64,000 nucleotides of DNA from Nevskia soli DSM 19509. GTDB lineage: Bacteria > Pseudomonadota > Gammaproteobacteria > Nevskiales > Nevskiaceae. This document shows, in pieces, positions 26,161 to 35,753 of the stretch; position 1 is the stretch's first letter; every line of letters starts with the position of its first letter. The position numbers and the translations under genes were made by a program. The DNA lies in assembly GCF_000711955.1 (NCBI RefSeq), contig NZ_JONR01000028.1, forward strand, positions 1 through 64,000, given 5' to 3'. The notes below the pieces were generated by a model. It ran no database searches. It saw only the letters and a program-made list of their open reading frames with translations, and was not told the origin of the DNA.

Positions 26161-26550
26161 CTACGGCTGGAACATGCCATTGCCGCTTACCGTCTGTGCG
26201 GCAGGCACCTCTTCTTGCATTATGTCCCAGTGTTCGGTCAACTTACCATCAACCACCCGGAAGATGTCGACTGCGACCATTGGCTTCGGCGCCCAGCCGG
26301 TATATCGACCATGGATCATGACGAGGTCGCCTTCGGCTACGATCATACCCGGCTCATATTTAAACGTCGGGGCCAACGCTGCAATCAGGGCTGGGATGGC
26401 CTCGCGACCATTCGGGATGAGCGGGTTGTGCTGCACGTAGGCAATGGAAAAATGCCGCTCAACCACACTGGGATCGCGCCGGATAAAGACCGCCGTCATC
26501 ACCTCGCTGACCAAAGCTTTGTTCGCTGCGGCCGATGTTACTTCGCTCAT
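26161..26550 (-). CDS. SnoaL-like / NTF2-fold polyketide-cyclase family protein
   Basis: A 129-residue protein with a SnoaL-type cone-shaped NTF2 fold. Typical pieces are YVQHNPLIPNGREAI, IVAEGDLVMIHGRYTGWAPKPMVAVDIFRVVDGKLTEHWDIMQEEV, including the His and Asp residues that line the pocket in the SnoaL-like aldol-condensation group. The exact reaction is unknown. The start at 26550 is chosen by comparison with the family; a 15-base longer version begins at 26565. It is encoded after the outer membrane protein gene on the same strand, separated by about 290 bases. Confidence 0.88.
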   Translation of the reverse strand: MSEVTSAAANKALVSEVMTAVFIRRDPSVVERHFSIAYVQHNPLIPNGREAIPALIAALAPTFKYEPGMIVAEGDLVMIHGRYTGWAPKPMVAVDIFRVVDGKLTEHWDIMQEEVPAAQTVSGNGMFQP

Positions 26551-26841
26551 CGTTGGATTCTCCATATCTGGAATGTGTGGAACGGAATGGGCTCAAAGTG
26601 TGTCAGGGTGATGCCTAGCCGCAGTTCGAAAGCGGTGCCGACGATCCCTGTGCGCTCGCGGGCCTTGCAGATCAGCGGAGGTAGATGCTGATTCGATGGT
26701 TTCAGAAGGGGAATCACCTGCCGGGCAACAATCTGCTCAACTGACACCACCGTCGCCGTCAGAGCCTTGAGCCCAGCGAGGACGGCCAGCGAGCCGAGCA
26801 TCGTCTGGTGCAAGCCGATCCGGTCCGCCACCATCAACAAA
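26551..26841 (-). other. Gap with an unassigned open frame
   Basis: A minus-strand frame running from inside the outer membrane protein gene to about 26547 (with segments such as GSLAVLAGLKALTATVV) is open but matches nothing I recognise. It could be the tail of a lost gene. I do not call it. Confidence 0.4.
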
Positions 26842-28293
26842 TCAGGACTGGTTAAAGTCGTCTGCATTCCAGCCGCCGCCGAGTGCACGGAACGAAGCGA
26901 TCGCCGCACGTGCAGCATCGGTTTGTGCCTGCGCCCGCGCGTCGAGGGTTTGCAGGAGGCGGGTATTGGAGTCTAAGACCTCGATCAAGCTGACTACGCC
27001 ACCTTTGTAGGCTACGAGTGAGACGTCACTCGCTCTTCTTAGCGATTTTTCACCGTTTGCGAGGGTCGCTTCCTCCGCTTCTCGGCGCACCAGGGTTGCG
27101 AAGGCATCCTCAACATCTTCCGAGGCACGCAGGACCGCCAATCGATAGGCGGCCAATGACTCTGCCTTCTTCCCTCTCGCCGACGCAATCTCGGCCTCTA
27201 CGCGGCCGAAATCAAATAGTCTCCACCGCAATCCAGCAACTGCTAAAGCTTGATCTGCTCCACTGTGGAAGAGATTTCCAGAGACAGTCGTCGCGGTTCC
27301 TGCTAAACCGCTTAAAGAGAACTTTGGATAGTACTCCGAGATCGCGGATCCAATAAGCGCATTCGAGGCCGCAAGGCGGCGCTCGGCGACGATCAAATCC
27401 GGGCGCCGACGAAGCAATTCTGCGGGGCCACCTGCATCGGAAATTGATGGGGCGGCTGGCACGGGCATTGGTTCGTCAAGAAGTACGCGATTGCTGCCCG
27501 GCTGCTCCCCCAGAACTACATCCAAAGCATACAGTGTCGAGTCCAGCGCCGCCTGGAATACTGGAATATTTGCTTCTACCTGAGATAATGCGCCTTCGGC
27601 CTGGCGCACCTGCAACTCAGCTGCGATACCGGCGTCGAACTGCAGTCTGATGGTATTCAGCAATCGACGTTGGATTTCCTTTTGTTGTATGGCAATGGCG
27701 AGACGTGTTTGGAGGCCACGAAAAGTGACATATATGTCCGCTGTTTGCGCCGCAACTGAGAGTCGTGCAGCAACAACGTCCGCCTGTGACGCCTGATAGA
27801 GTGCATGCGCTGCTTCCCGGTCCCGTCGCAGACCACCAAAGAAGTCTATTTCCCAGTTCGCGCCTAGGTCAGCTTCAAAAGAATTTCCATTTCGGTCGAA
27901 ATTCGGTGTGGCGTTAAGCAATCTACCTTCAGGCGTTTCCACTGACATGTGCGAACGATTTGCCTCCCCGCTGACGTTTCCGCTTGGGAGCAGGTTGGCA
28001 GTGGCGGACCGGAAGGCCGCCCGAGACTGCGTTATGCGGGCCTCGGCCTGCGCAATATCTAAGTTTTTGGCGAGCGCTTGCGACACCAGACGTGTCAGAA
28101 CCGGATCATTGAAACCAACCCACCAAGTGCTCATTGGTATGGAAGCCCCAGCGTGACGCTGGTCGATAACTTCTTTGCCCAGGAACGCTGTTGGGGACGT
28201 CAAGGCCGGTGCCTGATAGTCGGGGCCGACTGCGCAGGCGGTCAGAAATGAACTGGCTGCCAACAGCGAAAATCCGTGGAATACGGAGCGCAT
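26842..28293 (-). CDS. RND efflux outer membrane lipoprotein (OprM/NodT family)
   Basis: A 483-residue TolC-like outer membrane channel. A lipoprotein signal (LLAASSFLTAC, lipobox L-T-A-C) is followed by VGPDYQAP, the hallmark start of OprM/NodT proteins, and by two outer-membrane-efflux repeats (SQALAKNLDIAQAEARITQSRAAFRSATANLLPSGNVSG and AELLRRRPDLIVAERRLAASNALIGSAISEYYPKFSLSG). It is transcribed away from the TetR gene and from the RND genes at 29077-33221, and with them should form a tripartite pump across both membranes. A shared 22-bp operator form on both sides supports common control. Confidence 0.95.
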   Translation of the reverse strand: MRSVFHGFSLLAASSFLTACAVGPDYQAPALTSPTAFLGKEVIDQRHAGASIPMSTWWVGFNDPVLTRLVSQALAKNLDIAQAEARITQSRAAFRSATANLLPSGNVSGEANRSHMSVETPEGRLLNATPNFDRNGNSFEADLGANWEIDFFGGLRRDREAAHALYQASQADVVAARLSVAAQTADIYVTFRGLQTRLAIAIQQKEIQRRLLNTIRLQFDAGIAAELQVRQAEGALSQVEANIPVFQAALDSTLYALDVVLGEQPGSNRVLLDEPMPVPAAPSISDAGGPAELLRRRPDLIVAERRLAASNALIGSAISEYYPKFSLSGLAGTATTVSGNLFHSGADQALAVAGLRWRLFDFGRVEAEIASARGKKAESLAAYRLAVLRASEDVEDAFATLVRREAEEATLANGEKSLRRASDVSLVAYKGGVVSLIEVLDSNTRLLQTLDARAQAQTDAARAAIASFRALGGGWNADDFNQS

Positions 28294-28320
28294 AGTGTTT
28301 CACCAAGCAGTTGCGGACTG

Positions 28321-28342
28321 TGACCATAATACGAATTAGTCA
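28321..28342. promoter_or_regulatory. 22-bp operator, TGACCA-N10-TAGTCA
   Basis: An imperfect palindrome in the gap between the divergent outer membrane protein gene and the TetR gene. It has the same ends and length as the perfect palindrome at 29012-29033 in front of the RND adaptor gene, which suggests that the TetR protein binds both. Confidence 0.6.
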
Positions 28343-28381
28343 CTAGTTGTCAAGGCGGAGCGCGGAGGGGTATCTTGAACA

Positions 28382-28999
28382 ATGAGTAAAAAATCAGAAC
28401 TTGACCCACCTCTTCGCGGACCTACTGATCACGCGGTCCGCGATCAGATCGTCGTTGCCGCCAAGGAGCATTTTTCGCGATACGGCTACGACAAGACCAC
28501 TGTATCCGACCTAGCGGAAGCGATCGGTTTCTCGAAGGCTTACATCTATCGTTTCTTTGAATCCAAGCAGGCTATCGGAGAAGCTATCTGTTCGCAGTGC
28601 TTAAGCTCAATTGCGAATGATGTCGAAGCCGCGCTTGCGCGATGCAAGTCTCCCATAGAGAAAATTAGGGTTCTTTTCAAAACAGCCATAGAGTCAAGTG
28701 TTGCCTTGTTCTTCACTGAGAGAAAGCTTTACGACATAGCGGCGCACTCGGCCTCAGAGAAATGGCGCTCGATCGAGCCCTATGAGCAGCGGATATTTAC
28801 ACTCCTGCAGGACATATTGAAGGAGGGGCGTAAAGTTGGTGAATTCGAGCGTAAGACCGCGGTAGATGAATCCTGTCGAGCGATCCTCCAGGCCATGCAG
28901 CCGTTCCTAAATCCGCTGATGCTGCAGCAGAATCTCGAAAAATTGCCTGAGGGCGCGACCGAAGTGGTAAGTCTTATTCTCCGGAGTCTCGCACCGTAA
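28382..28999 (+). CDS. TetR family regulator of the RND efflux genes
   Basis: A 205-residue repressor. The DNA-binding domain is ARDQIVVAAKEHFSRYGYDKTTVSDLAEAIGFSKAYIYRFFESKQAIGEAI-like (residues about 20-70). The C-terminal ligand domain resembles that of TetR proteins found beside MexAB-like pumps (FTERKLYDIAAHSASEKW, then a helix with ILQAMQPFLNPLML). It lies between the outer membrane gene and the adaptor-pump operon, and both gaps carry TGACCA-N10-T(A/G)GTCA sites, so it most likely represses all three pump genes and itself. Confidence 0.93.
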   Translation: MSKKSELDPPLRGPTDHAVRDQIVVAAKEHFSRYGYDKTTVSDLAEAIGFSKAYIYRFFESKQAIGEAICSQCLSSIANDVEAALARCKSPIEKIRVLFKTAIESSVALFFTERKLYDIAAHSASEKWRSIEPYEQRIFTLLQDILKEGRKVGEFERKTAVDESCRAILQAMQPFLNPLMLQQNLEKLPEGATEVVSLILRSLAP

Positions 29000-29011
29000 A
29001 CTTGTGACGTA

Positions 29012-29033
29012 TGACCAATTGACACATTGGTCA
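29012..29033. promoter_or_regulatory. 22-bp perfect operator, TGACCA-N10-TGGTCA
   Basis: The arms extend to nine perfect bases (ATGACCAAT at 29011-29019 and ATTGGTCAT at 29026-29034) with a 6-base spacer. A TTGACA lies inside it (29019-29024). It precedes the RND adaptor gene at 29077 and is the strong version of the site at 28321-28342. Confidence 0.75.
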
Positions 29034-29076
29034 TAACTGGTGACACTGTGTACTCACCCCCCGTGAGCGAGCATAG

Positions 29077-30159
29077 ATGGCGCCCTCAATTAAAGCAGCC
29101 GCGATACTTTTCAGCTCTCTCGTCGTCATCGGATGTAGCCACAAGGAACCGGATGCGCGGCTGAAAACACCGCTAGTTCGTGTTGCAATGGTCGGTGAAA
29201 CGACCCAGCCAGAGCGCGCCTTTACTGGTGTTGTTTCCGCACGCGTACAGAGCGATCTGGGCTTCCGAATTCCAGGCAAGATCGTTGAGCGTCTAGTTGA
29301 TACCGGCGACTCCGTCAAGCTCGGGCAGCCACTCATGCGGATTGACCGCACAGATTTGTCGCTGGCTACTGCGGCGCGCGCAGCAGCTGTGGCAGCAGCC
29401 CAAGCTCGAGCCTTGCAAACAGCCGCAGATGAACTGCGTTATCGAGGACTGGTTGACCAAGGTGCGGTTTCTGCCTCGGCCTACGATCTAACCAAGGCCG
29501 CTGCGCTTTCCGCCAAAGCGGAGTTGGACGCCGCACGGGCTCAGAATGATGTCTCGAAAAACGAAGCAAGTTACTCGGTACTTTGTGCGGACTCTGACGG
29601 TGTGGTTGTCGAGACATTGGCGGAGCCTGGTCAAGTTGTGGCTGCGGGGCAGACAGTTATTAAGCTCGCGCATGCCGGGCCTCGGGAGGCGACAATCAGT
29701 CTTCCCGAAACACTTCGTCCGGCGATCGGCTCTGTTGCGCGCGCCAGCCTTTATAACGGCTCTGGGGCCATGGGAACTGCGAAACTAAGGCAGTTGTCTA
29801 GCTCCGCAGATGTGCGTACGCGGACATTTGATGCACGCTACGTACTTGAAGGCGCTGCGGCAAATTCGCCACTCGGAAGCACGGTCACCATCCTGCTCGC
29901 TGATGCGCGCGAAGGATCGTCGACAATCGTCCCATTGAGCGCAATATACGACGTCGGCAGAGGACCCGGGGTATGGATCGTTGGTGGGGATGCGTCCCGG
30001 GTTTCCTGGCGGCCGGTCACGTTGGCGGCGGTCGGCACCGAAACTGCGACCCTATCTTCCGGTCTAGGCCGTGGCGATCGCTTTGTCACACTCGGCGCGC
30101 ATTTGTTGCACGAGGGAGACAGCGTGCGCATAGCGGGCTCGGACGGTGCAGCAAAATGA
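29077..30159 (+). CDS. RND efflux periplasmic adaptor lipoprotein
   Basis: A 360-residue membrane fusion protein. A lipoprotein signal ends in the lipobox V-I-G-C; the biotinyl-lipoyl parts are RVQSDLGFRIPGKIVERLVDTGDSVKLGQPLMRID and SDGVVVETLAEPGQVVAAGQTVIKLA, separated by a helical hairpin rich in Ala, and a beta-barrel and membrane-proximal domain follow. It links the inner membrane pump to the outer membrane channel. The stop TGA overlaps the next gene's ATG in ATGA (30156-30159), so the two are translationally coupled. Confidence 0.94.
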   Translation: MAPSIKAAAILFSSLVVIGCSHKEPDARLKTPLVRVAMVGETTQPERAFTGVVSARVQSDLGFRIPGKIVERLVDTGDSVKLGQPLMRIDRTDLSLATAARAAAVAAAQARALQTAADELRYRGLVDQGAVSASAYDLTKAAALSAKAELDAARAQNDVSKNEASYSVLCADSDGVVVETLAEPGQVVAAGQTVIKLAHAGPREATISLPETLRPAIGSVARASLYNGSGAMGTAKLRQLSSSADVRTRTFDARYVLEGAAANSPLGSTVTILLADAREGSSTIVPLSAIYDVGRGPGVWIVGGDASRVSWRPVTLAAVGTETATLSSGLGRGDRFVTLGAHLLHEGDSVRIAGSDGAAK

Positions 30160-33100
30160 GTGGCTTCAATATTTCGGCTTTGGCAGTTCGCGAGCGATCG
30201 GTTGCGCTATTCCTGATCATTGCCATATCAGTTTCTGGAATTTTCGCATTCCGTAATCTTGGCCGCGCGGAAGATCCAAATTTCACGATCAAGGTTCTAA
30301 CCATCATCTCCGCCTGGCCTGGCGCAACTGCTGAGGAAATGCAGGATCAGATTGCTGAGCCACTCGAAAAACGGCTGCAGGAACTCAAGTGGTATGACCG
30401 AACAGAAACGTTCACACGCCCAGGGCTGGCATTCATCACGCTCACACTGAAGGATTCCACTCCGCCGGGTGAGGTCCCGGAGGAGTTCTATCAGGCTCGC
30501 AAGAAGCTTGGGGATGAAGCTCTGAAGCTTCCGCACGGTGCTTTGGGTCCATTCATCAACGATGAATATGCCGATGTCTCATTCGCCCTTTACGCACTGA
30601 AAGCTAAGGGTGAGCCTCAGAGATTGTTGGTGCGTGAGGCGGAACTACTTCGACAACGCTTATTGCAGGTTCCGGGAGTGAAGAAGGTCAACATAATTGG
30701 AGAGCGGCCGGAGAAGATCTTTGTCGAGTTCTCTTATGCGCACCTGGCAACACTTGGAGTCTCGGCACGCGACATTTTCGCGGCATTGGACAACGAGAAT
30801 GCCGTCACGCCAGCCGGCTCTATTGAAACGGTTGGTCCACAGATAGTCGTGCGTCTGGATGGTGCCCTTGATGATCTTCAAAAGATCCGCGATACGCCAA
30901 TTGTGGCTGCGGGGCGCACGTTGAAATTGTCAGATATCGCAGACGTCAAGCGCGGCTACGAAGATCCGCCGACATTCCTGATCCGCAATCAGGGAGAGCC
31001 GGCGCTTGAACTCGGCGTGGTCATGAAGGAACGCTACAACGGTTTGCAACTCGGCAAAGATTTGGAGAAGGAAGCCGCGGCGATCGTGGCAGACATGCCC
31101 TTAGGCCTAAGCTTTACTAAAATCACCGACCAGGCCGTAAACATCAAAGAGGCCTATAACGAATTCATGCTGAAGTTCTTCGTAGCCCTTGCCGTAGTTA
31201 TTGCAGTTAGCCTGATCAGTATGGGATGGCGCGTTGGAATAGTCGTGGCATTGGCTGTGCCACTGACGTTGGCAGGCGTCTTCGTCATTATGCTGGCAAC
31301 CGGCCGAGACTTTGATCGCATCACGCTAGGCGCACTTATCCTATCCCTCGGCTTATTGGTGGACGACGCAATCATTATCATTGAGACGATGGTTGTGAAG
31401 ATGGAAGAGGGAAGGGATCGCATTTTTGCGTCTACCTATGCATGGAGCCACACGGCGGCACCGATGCTTGCTGGTACTTTGGTGACTGCGATCGGCCTGA
31501 TGCCCGTTGGCTTTGCTAAATCCGGTGCGGGCGAATACGCCGGTAATATATTTTGGGTGGTGAGCTTCGCGTTGCTGACATCCTGGGTCGTTGCCGTCGC
31601 ATTTACGCCATACCTCGGTGTTGTGCTCTTGCCGAGCATTAAACCGATTGAAGGTGGGCACGCGGGCATCTATGGCACACCGAATTATCGCCGACTGCGT
31701 TCGATAATCGGTGGAGCCGTACGACATAAGAAGATGGTGGTGGCCATCGTCGTAGCGGCGTTTTTTGGTGCCTTCGTGTTACTCGGTCTGGTCAAGAAGC
31801 AGTTTTTCCCGGTCTCCGATCGTCCTGAGGTACTGATCGAAGTCCAGATGCCGGAAGGGACAAGCATCGAGGAGACGTCCTCCGCCGTCTCGAAGGTCGA
31901 GACGTGGCTCAAGAACCAGCCTGAAGCCACTATTGTCACGAGCTACATTGGTCAGGGGGCACCGCGCTTCTATCTTGCGATCTCGCCGGAGCTACCGGAT
32001 CCCGCATTCGCGAAGATCGTCGTTCTCACTTCAGACGAAAAAGCTCGGGAAGCGCTCAAGAGAAAGGTCCGCGAAGCAGTAGCAGAAGGATTCGTACCGG
32101 AAGCGCGTATTCGCGCTACTCAAATTGTGTTCGGGCCGTACTCGCCATTTCCGGTCGCGTTTCGAGTGATGGGGCCGGACGAGGATCGCGTGCGCGGACT
32201 CGCTGAGCAAGTGCGCGCAGTTATGTTGAAGAACTCGTCGTTGCGGCAAGTGAATACGGATTGGACAGAACGTGTTCCCGTCGTTCACTTTGTGCTAGAT
32301 CAGGATCGACTTCGGTCGATCGGACTCAGTTCGCACGATGCATCGGAGCAGCTTCAGTTTCTGCTAACCGGCGTGCCCGTGACCCAGGTGCGCGAGGACA
32401 TACGCTCTGTAGAAGTGGTCGCGCGCAGCGCCGGAACCGAACGACTCGATCCTCTGAAGTTGAGTGCATTCAGTCTGGCCGGGACGGATGGTCAAAATGT
32501 CCCGCTAGATCAGATTGGTCGCAGTGAAATTCGTATGGAAGACCCCATTCTTCACCGCCGTGATCGACTTACAACCATTACCGTCCGCGGTGATATAGGT
32601 GAGGAGTTTCAACCACCCGACATCTCGTTGCAGGTCATAAAGCAAATCCAGCCGATTGTCGATAGGTTACCATCTGGTTACCGTATTGAAGCGGCGGCCG
32701 CACTTGAAGAAGCAGGCAAGGCGAACGTCGCTCTAGCAGCTGTCTTTCCTGTCATGATCATTTTGATGATGATTGTGATCGTGTTTCAGGTTCGTTCGAT
32801 GATTGCTATGGTAATGGTGCTTCTCACGGCGCCACTCGCGCTAGTAGGCGTTGCGCCGACATTACTGCTGTTTCATCAGCCATTCGGGTTTAATACCATC
32901 ATCGGATTGATTGGGCTGGCCGGAATCATCATGCGCAATACCCTGATTCTGATTGGCCAGATCCATAGCAATGAGCACGATGGCTTGTCACCCTTTGACG
33001 CGGTGGTTGAAGCGACGGTTCAGCGTTCACGCCCGGTGCTACTGACCGCACTGGCCGCTGTGCTCGCCTTTATCCCCCTTACGTTCTCGGTATTTTGGGG

Positions 33101-33221
33101 CTCGCTAGCGTTCACCTTAATAGGTGGGACCATTGGCGGGACGATATTGACGCTGGTGTTTCTCCCGGCTTTATATGCTATTTGGTTCAAAATTAGAGCC
33201 GAGCCTGCCAGTAAGTACTAG
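30156..33221 (+). CDS. RND multidrug efflux permease (AcrB/HAE1-type family)
   Basis: A 1021-residue inner membrane proton-driven pump. It begins FNISALAVRERSVALFLIIAIS (first membrane helix), has the proton-relay Asp pair in SLGLLVDDAIIIIETM, and repeated large periplasmic loops with the porter domains; the second membrane half includes GLAGIIMRNTLILIGQI and LLTALAAVLAFIPLTF. Full length for the family. It belongs to the subgroup typified by an adaptor gene directly in front with overlapping stop and start. Substrates are unknown; control is probably by the TetR protein at 28382. Confidence 0.95.
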   Translation: MSGFNISALAVRERSVALFLIIAISVSGIFAFRNLGRAEDPNFTIKVLTIISAWPGATAEEMQDQIAEPLEKRLQELKWYDRTETFTRPGLAFITLTLKDSTPPGEVPEEFYQARKKLGDEALKLPHGALGPFINDEYADVSFALYALKAKGEPQRLLVREAELLRQRLLQVPGVKKVNIIGERPEKIFVEFSYAHLATLGVSARDIFAALDNENAVTPAGSIETVGPQIVVRLDGALDDLQKIRDTPIVAAGRTLKLSDIADVKRGYEDPPTFLIRNQGEPALELGVVMKERYNGLQLGKDLEKEAAAIVADMPLGLSFTKITDQAVNIKEAYNEFMLKFFVALAVVIAVSLISMGWRVGIVVALAVPLTLAGVFVIMLATGRDFDRITLGALILSLGLLVDDAIIIIETMVVKMEEGRDRIFASTYAWSHTAAPMLAGTLVTAIGLMPVGFAKSGAGEYAGNIFWVVSFALLTSWVVAVAFTPYLGVVLLPSIKPIEGGHAGIYGTPNYRRLRSIIGGAVRHKKMVVAIVVAAFFGAFVLLGLVKKQFFPVSDRPEVLIEVQMPEGTSIEETSSAVSKVETWLKNQPEATIVTSYIGQGAPRFYLAISPELPDPAFAKIVVLTSDEKAREALKRKVREAVAEGFVPEARIRATQIVFGPYSPFPVAFRVMGPDEDRVRGLAEQVRAVMLKNSSLRQVNTDWTERVPVVHFVLDQDRLRSIGLSSHDASEQLQFLLTGVPVTQVREDIRSVEVVARSAGTERLDPLKLSAFSLAGTDGQNVPLDQIGRSEIRMEDPILHRRDRLTTITVRGDIGEEFQPPDISLQVIKQIQPIVDRLPSGYRIEAAAALEEAGKANVALAAVFPVMIILMMIVIVFQVRSMIAMVMVLLTAPLALVGVAPTLLLFHQPFGFNTIIGLIGLAGIIMRNTLILIGQIHSNEHDGLSPFDAVVEATVQRSRPVLLTALAAVLAFIPLTFSVFWGSLAFTLIGGTIGGTILTLVFLPALYAIWFKIRAEPASKY

Positions 33222-33668
33222 TCCACAATGTCGGCATAGTGGTTCAGCATGGAGTTCTGAGCCTAATCTGTTTCAAATCGGTTGATTGACCGTCGCTCAA
33301 GCGCACGTATTAGCATTTCTATCGATAGAGCCAACGACTTTGATATCCGATGCCGTGAGGGGCGGACCAGCGCGGCATAACGTTCGTCTTCTCCGGCCTT
33401 AGGCTCGCCTTGTTCGGCGATGAAGTAGAGTTGAAGTCGGTATCGAATATAGAATGACGCCGCCCCTGATGCTGTAGTAGGTGATGTCTGCCACGGTTCG
33501 TGGAATAGTTTTACCGACAAGTAAGGTTGCGCCAATGCAGGTGGTTACGTGCAGCCATTGCGCCCGTTGGAGTCTCTGCAGCAAGCGCAAGTCTTATCTG
33601 GTCGAGTAATGGAACTCCAGCTGCTGCGAACCGCGGCCATCGTTGGCTGAGATGCTTGGCATCGCCTT
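33222..33668. other. Intergenic stretch after the RND pump
   Basis: About 450 bases between the convergent RND permease and crotonase genes. A 90-codon minus-strand frame (33263-33535) and a second one in another frame (up to about 33665) have coding-like composition but no recognised motif; they may be remains of a gene. No clear terminator hairpin was seen. Confidence 0.45.
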
Positions 33669-34544
33669 TTAACCAGTCGGCGCCTTCGGTCCGCGATTCG
33701 CGCTTGCCATCGTCGCTGCATCCATTCCGCCCAAGGTATTGCCGGTCACAAGAGTGTTCTGAGCATGAGCGAAATGATGCATATGGAAGGTGGCATCCAT
33801 CGCTGTTCTCTTCCCTCGTAGATCTTCGGCATGATTGATTGCCTGCTTGGTTAACCAGAGTCCGAGACCAGGCTTACCTGCGAGATTGGAGGCGACATCG
33901 ATTGTCTCCTGCTCGAGCCGGTCCCGCGCGACACAACGATTCACCATCCCGAAGCTATAGGCTCGTTCCGCCGACATCCGTTCGCCTAGCATCAGAAACC
34001 CCTTTGCCACACGCGGCGGCAGCTCGAAGGGGTGGGCGAAATATTCGACCCCTGGTATACCCATGAGCTGAACAGGATCTTGGAAGAACGCATCCTTAGA
34101 CGCGACGATTAGATCGCATACCCAGGCCAGCATCAACCCTCCGGCAATGCAGGCGCCATGGACCATTGCAATTGTCGGCTTCGGAATGTCGCGCCAGCGC
34201 CGGCACATGCCCAGATAGACCTCCTGTTCACGGGTATACAGCAGTTCGGCGGCGGGCTTGCCCGTGTGATCCGGTAGCAGGTGGTTGCGATCGAATATCC
34301 GCTGCACGTCGCGGCCAGGGCTACCGATGTCATGCCCAGCGGAGAAGTGCTTTCCAAGACCGGTGAGCACGATCACCTTGATGGTCTCGTCATCGACCGC
34401 TCGCTTGAATGCGGCGTCCAGCGCATAGGTCATCTGGCTGTTTTGCGCATTGTGGAAACGCGGTCGGTTCATGGTGACCCAGGCAATAGGTCCATCGACG
34501 TGATAGAGCACTGGTTCTTCGGTTTCGTATTGGGGTGCATTCAT
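33669..34544 (-). CDS. Enoyl-CoA hydratase/isomerase family protein lacking both catalytic Glu
   Basis: A 291-residue crotonase-fold protein. It has VTMNRPRFHNAQNSQM, HFSAGHDIGS (CoA-binding/oxyanion region) and MVHGACIAGGLMLAWVCDLIVASKDAFFQDPVQLMGIPG. In true hydratases the two catalytic Glu residues fall in G-G-G-x-E-L and P-E-x-x-L-G; here the positions are Met138 and Val158. It therefore probably is not a simple hydratase but another crotonase activity, or a CoA-ester binding protein. It is transcribed alone, divergent from the lytic transglycosylase gene. Confidence 0.85.
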   Translation of the reverse strand: MNAPQYETEEPVLYHVDGPIAWVTMNRPRFHNAQNSQMTYALDAAFKRAVDDETIKVIVLTGLGKHFSAGHDIGSPGRDVQRIFDRNHLLPDHTGKPAAELLYTREQEVYLGMCRRWRDIPKPTIAMVHGACIAGGLMLAWVCDLIVASKDAFFQDPVQLMGIPGVEYFAHPFELPPRVAKGFLMLGERMSAERAYSFGMVNRCVARDRLEQETIDVASNLAGKPGLGLWLTKQAINHAEDLRGKRTAMDATFHMHHFAHAQNTLVTGNTLGGMDAATMASANRGPKAPTG

Positions 34545-34869
34545 GTGCGATCGCCTGTGTGGACCATTTTTAATCCTTCTCAGGATCCGGATGCTGAGGC
34601 ATCGATTCTAAGTACAAGCGCGTTACGCCGAATCGTCCAATCGCACGAACCATGCGGACCGCACGCGCCGCGGCTCCATCCTGTGCAACAGGGGACTCAG
34701 TAAGGGTCTCGGCGTGTCGATACATAAAATTGATGGAAGGCATAAGTACAATTCGTTTTATTTACTCAATTCATCGGGCTAAAGTCGGACGCCGGTGGGT
34801 ATGACGAAGGACATTTCAGAGATTGCGCGCCCCCGGAAGAGCACTACAAGAAGATACGAGGAGCTCGGG

Positions 34870-35709
34870 ATGAGGTTGAGGATCCGTCGACATGACGGTC
34901 ACGGCGGCTTTGCTCGCTTCGCATTCCTATGCGCAGCCGGAGCTTGGTACACCGTTTGCTCGTTACCTGGCGTCGCCGCCCCAATCAGGTCCGAGCCGCG
35001 TACGGGTGCTCGCGCCGCCGTCATCCTCACGCAAGAAGAACGCCCGCGACCCCCGCTGGTGACGATGATCTCCGCCGGTTTCGAGCACCGCGACTTCGCC
35101 TATGAGGGGCGGTACGGCTTACGTGAAGCGCAAACCGTACAACTGCTGGGGGGGCCGTGTACGGCGCGGATGTATCAATTGGCGTGGGAGGCCGCCGAAC
35201 TATTGCATGTAGCGCCCCCCATGGTAGCGGCGGTGATCGAGGCGGAGTCGGGTTGCCGCGGAGAGGCAGTCTCGTCCGCCGGGGCGCGCGGTCTGATGCA
35301 GTTGATTCCCGAGTACGGTGGTCGTGAAGCCTACCGCTACCTACATGGTAGGGATCGGCAACCGACCCAGGCGGATCTCCATGATCCCCGCATCAACATT
35401 CAGCTGGGCGTCTCCTACATTGGAGCCCTCCAAGGGCACTACTACTTCGTTAACTCGCAATTGGCGCGCGGGGTTCTGGCCGTGGCTGCATACAACTGTG
35501 GCCCCGACGCGGTGGATCGTCGACTCCCGTTCAAGCGCGCGCAAACCTGGGACGCCTCTGAAGCGATGGAGTGGGTGCTTGGCAATACCCCAGCTGAAAC
35601 CCGCAATTATGTTGGCACCGTGCTGCGCAAGGCGTCGATCTATGACCGGGCGATTAAGGCAATGCACATGAGCAGTGAGCGGCAGGTCAGGACGCTGGCC
35701 CTGCCTTAA
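34870..35709 (+). CDS. Lytic transglycosylase, SLT domain
   Basis: A 279-residue periplasmic enzyme that cleaves peptidoglycan between MurNAc and GlcNAc. The catalytic Glu is in VIEAESGCRGEAVSSAGARGLMQLIP; later signatures are NIQLGVSYIGAL, VAAYNCGPDAVDR and NTPAETRNYVGTVLRK. The start at 34870 is preferred over 34795/34801 because GAGGAG precedes it and it gives a proper signal peptide (RLRIRR, then FAFLCAAGAW). It heads a run of envelope genes (anchored Ala/Pro-rich protein, OmpA-like protein), suggesting local opening of the wall for an envelope-spanning complex. Confidence 0.9.
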   Translation: MRLRIRRHDGHGGFARFAFLCAAGAWYTVCSLPGVAAPIRSEPRTGARAAVILTQEERPRPPLVTMISAGFEHRDFAYEGRYGLREAQTVQLLGGPCTARMYQLAWEAAELLHVAPPMVAAVIEAESGCRGEAVSSAGARGLMQLIPEYGGREAYRYLHGRDRQPTQADLHDPRINIQLGVSYIGALQGHYYFVNSQLARGVLAVAAYNCGPDAVDRRLPFKRAQTWDASEAMEWVLGNTPAETRNYVGTVLRKASIYDRAIKAMHMSSERQVRTLALP

Positions 35710-35753
35710 TCGGTAGCCGTTAGCGGATAACCAAGAACCTCAGGATATTAGTG

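Noticed and set aside
25911..26321. 136-codon open frame
   Set aside because: Composition is not protein-like and it overlaps the end of the SnoaL-like gene on the other strand.
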